A stretch of 20,297 nucleotides of DNA from an uncultured Planctomycetaceae bacterium (GTDB lineage Bacteria > Planctomycetota > Planctomycetia > Pirellulales > Pirellulaceae). The notes under the pieces were generated by a model that did no database searches, was not told the origin of the DNA, and saw only the letters and a program-made list of their open reading frames with translations. Below, one piece after another: positions 13,508 through 20,297 of the stretch; positions within the stretch are counted from its first letter, which is position 1, and the number at the start of each line of letters is the position of its first letter. The stretch spans positions 1-20,297 of the forward strand of contig CAIYOB010000340.1 in assembly GCA_903927685.1 (NCBI GenBank). The letters run 5' to 3'. A program made the position numbers and the translations under genes.

Positions 13508-15631
13508 ATGCTGTTTCGAATTTGCATTCTTTGGGCGTTGGCCGGTGTCGTGGCGGCGGAGGAGCCGTTCCGAACGGTGGTGGCGCCGGTGGGGCCGGGC
13601 AACCCGCGGAACAGCGAGGCGGCGATTATTCCGCTGCAGGACGGATCGCTGCTGCTGGGCTGGACTGAGTTCTATGCGGGCAACGGGGCCGACCACGGTC
13701 CGGCGCGGATTTCGGGCAAGCGGTCGCAGGATGCCGGACGGACTTGGGGCGAGAAATACACGCTGGTCGAGAACGACGGCGGCTGCAATGTGATGGAGGT
13801 GAATTTCCTGCGTCTGAACGACGGCCGCATCGCCCTGTTCTATTGCCAGAAGAACTCGGAGAGCACGGATTGCCGCGTGCTGATGCGCACCTCAAACGAC
13901 GAAGGCCGGACGTTCGGCCAGCCCCAACAGCTGAGCCCCGACGGCAAGTACACCGGCCTGACCAACGGCCGCTGCCTCCGGCTGAAATCGGGCCGAATCC
14001 TGCTGGAGGCATGGGAAGGCGGCGACAGCTATTGCTACCTCTCGGATGATGACGGCCGGACGTGGCGCGAGTCGCAGCGCGTCAAGCCGGGCGACGGCTC
14101 GTGGGAACCGGCCTGCATCGAATTGAAGGACGGCCGGGTCCTGATGCTGATGCGCACGGGCCTGGGGGGCCAATACCAGAGTCTCTCGGCGGATGGCGGG
14201 GCGACGTGGAGCACCCCGGCGCCGACCCAGCTGGCGGGCACAGCCGCGCCGGTGTCCATCAGCCGGGTGCCCACGACCGGCGATCTGTTGGCGATCTGGA
14301 ATCACAACCCCGGCACGGCCGACGCCCAGAACCGCAACCGCAATCCGCTGACGGCCGCGATTTCCCGGGACGAAGGCCAGACCTGGGAACAGTTCCGCAA
14401 CATCGAGGACGCGCCGGACGACGCCTGGGCCTATCCGGCCGTGACGTGGGTGAACCAGGAGGCGTTGCTAACTTATTTCAACTACAAGGGCGGGCATTCG
14501 CTGCTGCTGAAAATCTTGCCGGCCACGTGGTTCTCGCCCGCCCTGGAATCACCCCCGCGGCTCGACCAAACCCAGGTGATCGGCACGCACAACTCGTATC
14601 ACGTCGCGCCGGACGTCGTCGCGGATGCCTTGATGCGAGCGGTCGTGCCGCGCGAGGCCGATGCCAACGCGCACACGCATCGGCCACTGACGGAACAACT
14701 GGAGGAACTCGGCGTGCGGCAGTTGGAACTGGACCTGTTCCTCGATCCGCGCGGTGGTCTGTATGCCAACCCGTTCGCCTTGCAGGCCGCCAGGCTCCAG
14801 CAGAAAGACGTCCCGGCTCACGATCCCGCGGGCAAGCTACAGCAGCCTGGCATCAAGGTCCTGCACAGTCCCGATTTCGAGTTCCGCACGACGGTCTACA
14901 CGTTCGCCGACGCGCTGACCGAAGTCCGTGCCTGGTCGGACAAACACCCCCGGCACTTCCCCGTTTTCCTGTTGTTGGAGTTGAAGTCGGCATCCCCGTC
15001 GCCGCTAACGAAGTCGCCGACGTGGGACGCCGCGGCCTGCGCTGGACTGGAGCAAGAGATCTTGGCTGTTTTTCCACGCGAGCGGATCCTGACGCCCGAC
15101 GACGTCCGTGGCGATCAGCCGACGCTGCGCGACGCGGTGCTCGCCCGCGGCTGGCCGACGGTCGAGGCGGCGCGGGGCAAGGTCGTGTTCTTGCTGGATA
15201 ACGAAGGTTCCATTAGCAGCGAGTTTCTGCGGCCGAGCGGTAGCGTGGCCGGCCGCCTGCTGTTTGTCAGCGTTCCGCGAACGCATCCGGCGGCGGCCTG
15301 GATGAAACGCAATGACCCGGTCGGCTCGTTCGCTGAAATCCAGTCCCTGGTCAAAGCGGGTTTCCTGGTGCGCACGCGAGCCGACGCAGGCACCGTGGAA
15401 GCGCGGGCGAACGAGGTCACTCGCCGGGACAAGGCTTTCGCCAGCGGAGCACAATTGGTCAGCACCGACTATCCCGAACCGGACTTGCGTTTTTCGCCCT
15501 ATGCCGTGCGTTTCGAGGCCGGCGTCGTCGTGCGGGCCACTCCGGTCACGGGCCCCGCAGGACGTGCGGGCCAAGACCTGGAATCATGGCCCGCGCCGTC
15601 CGACCCGCTCGTCCCCGCCACGAGCCCCTGA
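13508..15631 (+). CDS. Sialidase-type propeller fused to Ca2+-dependent PI-PLC-like domain
   Basis: A 707-residue exported fusion. Signal peptide 1-17 (ending VVA-AEE). Residues 20-340 are a sialidase/BNR six-bladed propeller with five Asp boxes (SxDxGxTW) at 73-80, 129-136, 179-186, 227-234 and 286-293; the classical FRIP motif is replaced by an RNSEA segment (34-38), as in planctomycete sialidase-like proteins. After a linker of about 12 residues the C-terminal half (355-675) matches the Ca2+-dependent phosphoinositide phospholipase C family (PF16670-like). It has HNSYH at 361-365, ELDLFLD at 407-413, His453 in VLHSPDF and ELK at 491-493, covering the two catalytic His and acidic metal ligands expected of a PLC barrel. 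Predicted actions: removal of terminal sialic-acid-like sugars and cleavage of a phosphodiester in a lipid or glycolipid. Neither substrate is proven; the first half could be a non-sialidase glycosidase. Confidence 0.85.
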   Translation: MLFRICILWALAGVVAAEEPFRTVVAPVGPGNPRNSEAAIIPLQDGSLLLGWTEFYAGNGADHGPARISGKRSQDAGRTWGEKYTLVENDGGCNVMEVNFLRLNDGRIALFYCQKNSESTDCRVLMRTSNDEGRTFGQPQQLSPDGKYTGLTNGRCLRLKSGRILLEAWEGGDSYCYLSDDDGRTWRESQRVKPGDGSWEPACIELKDGRVLMLMRTGLGGQYQSLSADGGATWSTPAPTQLAGTAAPVSISRVPTTGDLLAIWNHNPGTADAQNRNRNPLTAAISRDEGQTWEQFRNIEDAPDDAWAYPAVTWVNQEALLTYFNYKGGHSLLLKILPATWFSPALESPPRLDQTQVIGTHNSYHVAPDVVADALMRAVVPREADANAHTHRPLTEQLEELGVRQLELDLFLDPRGGLYANPFALQAARLQQKDVPAHDPAGKLQQPGIKVLHSPDFEFRTTVYTFADALTEVRAWSDKHPRHFPVFLLLELKSASPSPLTKSPTWDAAACAGLEQEILAVFPRERILTPDDVRGDQPTLRDAVLARGWPTVEAARGKVVFLLDNEGSISSEFLRPSGSVAGRLLFVSVPRTHPAAAWMKRNDPVGSFAEIQSLVKAGFLVRTRADAGTVEARANEVTRRDKAFASGAQLVSTDYPEPDLRFSPYAVRFEAGVVVRATPVTGPAGRAGQDLESWPAPSDPLVPATSP

Positions 15632-15734
15632 AGCATCCGGAAACCCACTGGCCGAGCGTGTATAACCACTCGTATTTGTTGTCGAGCCCAAGCAGCAGGT
15701 TTGTTCTCATACCTTGCGAGCCTGGATTAAGGAA

Positions 15735-16013
15735 TCAGTTGCTGATGGGTTCACGTTGGTGCTGGCGAATGATCTCCAGGCTCACTGCTCCGCGCCCGCC
15801 CATGCGGCTGCCGAAGAATTGCAGGCCGCGGATCTCGCCGCGGAACTGGTGGTCCAGGCCGTAGCTGTGCATCGTTTCGCTGAAGTTGCCAATATCCAGC
15901 GTGCCGATGTCCGTGTCCCAACACTACCACGAACGCGAAACACCACTTTCGTGGCAGCCAAGTCAGCATGATTATTCCCCGCAAACCGTCCGGGATGATG
16001 GTTGTTGATCGCT
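15735..16013 (-). pseudogene. Frameshifted C-terminal remnant of a LamG-like protein
   Basis: On the minus strand, the frame ending at the TGA 15737-15735 reads WDTDIGTLDIGNFSETMHSY, then FRGEIRGLQFFGSRMGGRGAVSLEII. The GEIRGLQFFGSR...GAVSLEII part resembles the closing strand of LamG/concanavalin-like domains. A stop (TAG at 15926-15924) interrupts it. Just upstream, the neighbouring frame reads NNHHPGRFAGNNHADLAATKVVFRVRGSV and would join smoothly if one T were restored near 15920. So this looks like a gene tail with a single-base frameshift and no start. It abuts the stop of the TPR-propeller gene (16014). The family call is moderate. The interval 15632-15734 holds nothing recognisable. 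Confidence 0.5.
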
Positions 16014-18035
16014 TCACAGTGGTTCCTTCAGCAACTCGGTGATCGGCGCCGACAGCAGATTAGAGACACAGGGCGGTGTTCCGGCGGAGATCAGCACTCG
16101 GTCGCCCACGCGCAGCAGACGCGAGCCATTGAGCGGCATCAAATGGTTCGTGATCTGAGTCGCTTGCCCGAGTTGCAGGCCGCTCGCGGTGATCGTTCCA
16201 CGCTGTAGCCAGACGCCGCTGTTCTTCTCATGAAGGAGTGCGACTCGATCGTCGACAAGCAACATTTGCGGCTTCGAGATGCTGGAGTTCTGCTCGGCCA
16301 TTCCGAGCTTCTGCAGTGGCGACCACGTCTGCAGGTCATCCGAGCGTGTGTAGTAGAGGCCGCGGCCGAAGTCGTCGAAGACCAGGTGGCAGCGTCCTTC
16401 GGCTTCGAACGTCGCATACGGATTGCTGACGTGCTGTTGCTGGTCGAGCGGCAACGACAAGGGGCTCAGCGTGGTGATCTGGCCCGGAGACGCCGCCGCT
16501 CCGACGAGTCGTCCGTGAAGAATCCCGAACCGGCGATCGGCCAACCGCGCGAGCTGAACGATCTCCTGATATTGCCCCGTTGCAACGCGCGGCGGCTCTG
16601 ATTCCGACTGCATCTGTAGGGAGCGGAGTGGCGACCATCCGCGACCGTCGCGAGAATGAGTCAGCCACAGCTCATACGGACCGGACGCAAATCGGTCCGT
16701 CGTCAACCGCTTCGACAGGCAGAGCATCCAGATCTCGCCATCGTCATCGACCAACAGCGAAGGAGCGCGCGTGTCGAAGGTGCTGTTGTGAGCGAACTCC
16801 CACGGAGCATCCCATTCGGTGCCATGGTTGGAACTCGACAGCTTGATCCCGGTGTGGTGTTGATCGCCGGACGCGAAAGCCATCAGCAGTCGACCGTCGG
16901 GCAGTCTGACGAGGCTGCCGGCGGTCGGCCCGATGTTCGTGAACTCGAAGCCCGGAAGCGGCGTTGCCTGGAACGGATTCGCCGGGCCTGTCTTCAGGAA
17001 ATCCTTGGCCTCGCGCAGCTTCCGCGGCTCATGATCGGGCGTCTTGAGTACGAAGCGGTGATACGGCTGTATCGAGTCCTGGGGCAACTTGCTCGCGAGT
17101 TCGCTCAGATGAACCGGATCGGTCGTCGCGTAGGACGACGGGTACACGAGCTTGCTCAATCGGACTCGCGACCAGGTGTCGAGGGCCGCGGCGGGTTGAT
17201 TGAGTTGCTCCTGCGCCATCGCCAAGTAACGCTGGGTCTCCAACGGGTCGATGAACTGAAGCGCTCGGGTGTGGTCCGGCTTCGCCTTCGCGGCGGCCTC
17301 GGCGGTCGCCAACAACTCACCCAGCGGCACCGCCAACTCGGGAGTGAATCGCAGCCCTTGCGACAGTGTCTTGGCGGCGGCCGCAGGGTTCTTCAGTTCG
17401 ACCAACTCCAGGTGACCAATCCGCAAGACGAGGTCCGGCCATTGCTTGGGAAACTGCTCTTGGTCCCGCTTGAGGAATGGGTACTTGCTCCCCCTGCGAA
17501 ACTTGATGGACTCATCCCGGTTGGCATCCTCTTCGAGCGTCTTGAGCTCGATCTCCGTCGAGGCGATCTGCTGATCGAGTCGGATCAGCGCTCGGTGATA
17601 TGCCTGCACCGCAGCCGGCCAGTTCCTCGCGAGCTGATGTGCATGTCCATGCCACAGGTGATCGTCGACGGTTGCGGAAGGCCGAGCACACAGGTCCGCA
17701 TACGTCGCCGCCATCGACTCGTAGTCCGCGCGTGGAAAGAGTTCTTGCCCAACCCCTCTGAGTCGCACAGCCTCCTCATCAATCGGTTCCGGTTTCACCT
17801 GGCGCTCGCCGTCATCGAATTCGCCTGCCCCCGCACCAGGCGGCTGTGCGGGACCGTCAATGACCGGCCTGCGCGGACGAATCAGGTCATTGGTGCCCGG
17901 AATCAGCTGTTGCAGCGGCACCGCGCGGTCCTTGGCCAAGGCGAGATCTTCCAGATAGCTGATTTCCGCCGCCTGGGCCTGCCAGGCCGCGAGGCACAGG
18001 AACACGCCGACCGCGAGTCTTGCTGCAAAACGCAT
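16014..18035 (-). CDS. Secreted TPR-like plus BNR-propeller protein
   Basis: A 673-residue exported protein. Signal peptide 1-22 (ending AQA-AE); an acidic, Pro-rich stretch (about 55-90); helical TPR-like repeats (about 95-345, for example DDHLWHGHAHQLARNWPAAVQAYHRAL at 125-151); then a sialidase/BNR-like beta propeller (about 360-670) with degenerate Asp boxes (around SSNHGTEW, SRDGRGW and SDDLQTW). The propeller keeps the fold pattern but not the full SxDxGxTW, so sugar hydrolysis is uncertain; it may only bind. The start at 18035 is preferred over one 77 codons upstream because it opens the signal peptide and has GAGG 8 nt before it; the upstream part reads as intergenic sequence. It is the second sialidase-fold protein in the window. 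A gap of 305 bp separates it from the upstream propeller gene on the same strand. Confidence 0.8.
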   Translation of the reverse strand: MRFAARLAVGVFLCLAAWQAQAAEISYLEDLALAKDRAVPLQQLIPGTNDLIRPRRPVIDGPAQPPGAGAGEFDDGERQVKPEPIDEEAVRLRGVGQELFPRADYESMAATYADLCARPSATVDDHLWHGHAHQLARNWPAAVQAYHRALIRLDQQIASTEIELKTLEEDANRDESIKFRRGSKYPFLKRDQEQFPKQWPDLVLRIGHLELVELKNPAAAAKTLSQGLRFTPELAVPLGELLATAEAAAKAKPDHTRALQFIDPLETQRYLAMAQEQLNQPAAALDTWSRVRLSKLVYPSSYATTDPVHLSELASKLPQDSIQPYHRFVLKTPDHEPRKLREAKDFLKTGPANPFQATPLPGFEFTNIGPTAGSLVRLPDGRLLMAFASGDQHHTGIKLSSSNHGTEWDAPWEFAHNSTFDTRAPSLLVDDDGEIWMLCLSKRLTTDRFASGPYELWLTHSRDGRGWSPLRSLQMQSESEPPRVATGQYQEIVQLARLADRRFGILHGRLVGAAASPGQITTLSPLSLPLDQQQHVSNPYATFEAEGRCHLVFDDFGRGLYYTRSDDLQTWSPLQKLGMAEQNSSISKPQMLLVDDRVALLHEKNSGVWLQRGTITASGLQLGQATQITNHLMPLNGSRLLRVGDRVLISAGTPPCVSNLLSAPITELLKEPL

Positions 18036-18340
18036 TATGGGAGCCTCTCTTCGGAACCGTGGGAACGATTGGCGCGATGTGAAGACTGAAAATAGTGGGA
18101 CAATTCTACCATTCCCCCAGTTCAAGACGGTTTCGGCACGACAGAAGTTCTTGAGGGTCGTGCCCCTGACCAAGTCTGAAAAGAAACAACTGCTGAAATG
18201 GAAAATGAGAGCCCCTGGCGAAGGCCTTCCAGGCCAGCGCCGGATCGTTGCTGCGGGGGGCGACATGGTCCAGAACGATAGAAAAGGTTCCAGAATCTAC
18301 CCGGCAACGATGGCAAATGGCAAGCTGGCCCCGCCAGCAC
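18036..18340. other. Intergenic region between two minus-strand propeller genes
   Basis: These 305 bases contain no recognisable gene. On the minus strand a TAGAAT box lies 60-80 nt before the TPR-propeller start, but no good -35 box is at the right distance. The stretch is less GC-rich than the genes, which fits a regulatory interval. No rho-independent terminator with a T-tract was seen after the upstream gene. Confidence 0.5.
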
Positions 18341-20297
18341 CTATCTCCCGATCGCTGCCTGGCCGCTGATCTCAATGACCCGGAAGCCACCGCTGACCGC
18401 AACTGCGGCCCGGGCGCCCGCGGGGACCTGGACCACGAACAGGGCTCCGTTCACGCCGGCGTTCAGATCGCCCGCCGACCATTCGAACAACAGCTGCAAC
18501 GCTGCCGAGTACACTCGCAGCCAGCCATCCTGGGTGCCGACGAGCACCTCGTCGCTGCCATCGCCGTCAAGGTCAACCAGCGCCAGGCCCGCCACATATC
18601 CGGCCGGGATCGCGGCGATGGGCGTCAAGGTCTTCGCGTCGAGCAAGTGCAGCGAGTGCCCGGCGGCGTTCCGCAGCCACGACCCTACGGCGACCACTGC
18701 CCGCCCCGCGACGTTGCCCGTCGCCGCCGTGGTCTGCGTCCCGGCGAGATCCACCACGCGCTGGGCGACGGGATCGATTCCCGACGCGTTGCCTGGCACG
18801 GCGTAGATCGCGACTTGGCCGCCTCCGGTCGTCAGCACCGCGTGGCTGCGAGGTCCGCTAATGTCGGCGAAACGCAGACTGCCGCCGGCCAGCCCCATCC
18901 CGTGCGGCAACACGTTCGCGAGGCGTTCGGACAGCAGCCCGAGCGGCGCGTCCGCAGGGAGCGGCGTGGCGTTCGCTTCGCCCGCCGCACAGAGCTTCTG
19001 GAACTGGTCCCCCAGCTCGAGCAACGTGCGCTGCTGACTCGCCAGGCCATCGCCCGTACGCGCCGCGACCCAGCCGCCACAGCGCGTGCCCACGCCCATC
19101 GCACCGGGCTCTCGGCCGAGAACATCCCCCTCGTACAAAAACGCTTCGTACGCGGGACTCGGCGCGCCGCTCAGACGCACGAGCCGCCGCGCTGGCTGGC
19201 TGGTGAACGTGGGCCGGGGAATCGGGAGCGAACCCAGCGCCGCGCCGGTTTCGAGGTCAAAGCGGTCGACGCGCCAGTCGCGGTCCAGCACCGATAGCTC
19301 CCATCGCCGCTCGCTTGCGACGTAACTCACGTCCAGCGCCGACGAGGTCCAACGTCCGTTCCGGCGCCACAGTTCTTCGCGCGCTGCATTGCGCACGACG
19401 ATCGCCGGGGCGGCCGTCGAAGCGTGCTGAAAGACCACCGCTTCGCGCTCGCCGTCGCCGTCCAGATCGGTCGTTACGACGTGCGAGCCGTCGCTCGAAA
19501 ACGGATGGACGCGTGTCGCGTCCGCGGACGGCGACTCGGTACGCGTCAAGTCCACGCGAAAGACGCCGCCCGAGCCGGCGACGAGCAACTGCTGCCCCGC
19601 CCACGGAGCAAGCGTCTCGACCCATGTGCCCAGCGTAATCCGGTCGACCACCTTGCCCGCCGGATCGAGCACGGCGAGCGTCGGGCCGCCCTCGCCACCC
19701 GCCACGACGCGCTGTTGGCCAGCGAGTTCCACGAAGACCATGGCGGTCAACTCCTGGGCCAGGTACTCGGAGAGCCACGTCGCTTCGGGAATCCACCCGT
19801 GATCGGCGGTCTTCACAAAGCGAAAACCGGCAACGTGACCGCGCGCCAATGGGATGAACAGCCGCCGCTGCCCGCCCAATTCGGCAAACCGCATCGTGCC
19901 GCCCGTCCCCACCACCGTCGAGGAAAGCTGCGTCCCGCCGGCGAGCGATTCGACGTGCAGTACTTCCTGGTCGGCCCGCGCCGCGATCTCGAGTCCCGGA
20001 ACTTCGGGAATCAAGTCACCGACCTCGACATCGGTCACCGAGCCGATGCCGACCGTCTCACGAAGCAGCGTGCCGCGTTGGGCGTCGACCAGCGCCAGGC
20101 CGCGTTTGCTGCCCACGACCAGGGTCTGGTCCGTGCGCTCGATGGCTTCGATGGCGCGCCCCAGCGGCACCGACCAATCGACCTGGAACCCGCCCGCTTT
20201 CCACGTGCGGCGCGTCAGGAACCCCTGCAAGCTGCCGGTGTAGACCGTGGGGCCCTCGGCCAACGCGGCACGTCCGCTCGACCCCGGCTCGATCCAC
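18341..20297 (-). CDS. FG-GAP/PQQ-like beta-propeller protein, 5' end outside window
   Basis: The reading frame runs off the right edge: codons WIEPGSSGRAA precede the TTG at 20263, so at least 651 residues are present and the N-terminus is missing. The protein is a run of beta strands typical of PQQ/WD40-type propellers (for example TLVVGSKRGLALVDAQRGTLL and VLVGTQDGWLRVYSA). It carries two FG-GAP/VCBS-like D-x-D-G-D-G motifs (DLDGDGEREAVVF and DLDGDGSDEVLVG, about 266 and 564 residues after the TTG) that bind Ca2+ in such propellers. Few Cys and many Gly/Asp turns suggest an extracytoplasmic protein, as is usual for the family. It probably mediates binding or assembly; no catalytic site is visible. 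It ends with TAG at 18343-18341. It may be cotranscribed with the TPR-propeller gene. Confidence 0.75.
   Translation of the reverse strand, partial: WIEPGSSGRAALAEGPTVYTGSLQGFLTRRTWKAGGFQVDWSVPLGRAIEAIERTDQTLVVGSKRGLALVDAQRGTLLRETVGIGSVTDVEVGDLIPEVPGLEIAARADQEVLHVESLAGGTQLSSTVVGTGGTMRFAELGGQRRLFIPLARGHVAGFRFVKTADHGWIPEATWLSEYLAQELTAMVFVELAGQQRVVAGGEGGPTLAVLDPAGKVVDRITLGTWVETLAPWAGQQLLVAGSGGVFRVDLTRTESPSADATRVHPFSSDGSHVVTTDLDGDGEREAVVFQHASTAAPAIVVRNAAREELWRRNGRWTSSALDVSYVASERRWELSVLDRDWRVDRFDLETGAALGSLPIPRPTFTSQPARRLVRLSGAPSPAYEAFLYEGDVLGREPGAMGVGTRCGGWVAARTGDGLASQQRTLLELGDQFQKLCAAGEANATPLPADAPLGLLSERLANVLPHGMGLAGGSLRFADISGPRSHAVLTTGGGQVAIYAVPGNASGIDPVAQRVVDLAGTQTTAATGNVAGRAVVAVGSWLRNAAGHSLHLLDAKTLTPIAAIPAGYVAGLALVDLDGDGSDEVLVGTQDGWLRVYSAALQLLFEWSAGDLNAGVNGALFVVQVPAGARAAVAVSGGFRVIEISGQAAIGR

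Noticed and set aside
16656..18089. 477-codon plus-strand frame antisense to the TPR-propeller gene
   Set aside because: Arg-rich shadow sequence; the minus-strand frame has a signal peptide, repeats and propeller pattern.
18036..18266. Upstream start for the TPR-propeller gene
   Set aside because: The extra 77 codons do not look like protein and would bury the signal peptide; the ATG at 18035 has a ribosome site.

Overview
The window looks like a high-GC chromosomal segment of a Planctomycetota bacterium, probably Pirellulales-like. That placement is an inference. It rests on a membrane protein with an N-terminal CxxC...CxxC zinc ribbon, a secreted protein ending in an SHD1-type domain, very large secreted GH123/DUF4091-like and DUF2341-LamG-esterase proteins, a planctomycete-style flotillin fragment, and weak or variable Shine-Dalgarno sites. 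No rRNA, tRNA, CRISPR array, transposase or phage gene was found.

Region 1 (1-3.6 kb) is housekeeping-like. A secreted SH3-type protein converges on, and overlaps by 44 bp, an orphan acyl carrier protein. A tandem ACT-domain protein is read away from the ACP behind a good sigma70-type promoter (TTGACC-17-TATAGT), followed closely by a five-TM zinc-ribbon protein. Two tandem hairpins separate this pair from the next, convergent gene.

Region 2 (3.6-10.5 kb) is a carbohydrate/ester block: a 947-aa GH123-like (DUF4091) secreted glycosidase (-), a 1005-aa DUF2341-LamG-sialate O-acetylesterase (+), and a secreted alpha/beta hydrolase (-). Region 3 (10.8-13.5 kb) is a scar. It holds pieces of at least four unrelated genes (TPR protein head and tail, SpoIIE/PP2C-like tail, flotillin head, alpha/beta-hydrolase strand) around one intact secreted HExxH metalloprotease with a C-terminal SHD1 domain.

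Region 4 (13.5-15.6 kb) encodes the most striking protein: a sialidase-type Asp-box propeller fused in frame to a Ca2+-dependent PI-PLC-like domain. Region 5 (15.7-20.3 kb, all minus) holds a frameshifted LamG-like remnant, a secreted TPR-like plus BNR-propeller protein, and a 5'-truncated (window-edge) FG-GAP/PQQ-like propeller protein.

Taken together, the exported glycosidase, O-acetylesterase, sialidase-lipase fusion and esterase suggest extracytoplasmic breakdown of sialylated or amino-sugar glycoconjugates, possibly lipid-linked. The genes are not one operon (strands alternate), so this is a functional cluster hypothesis only.
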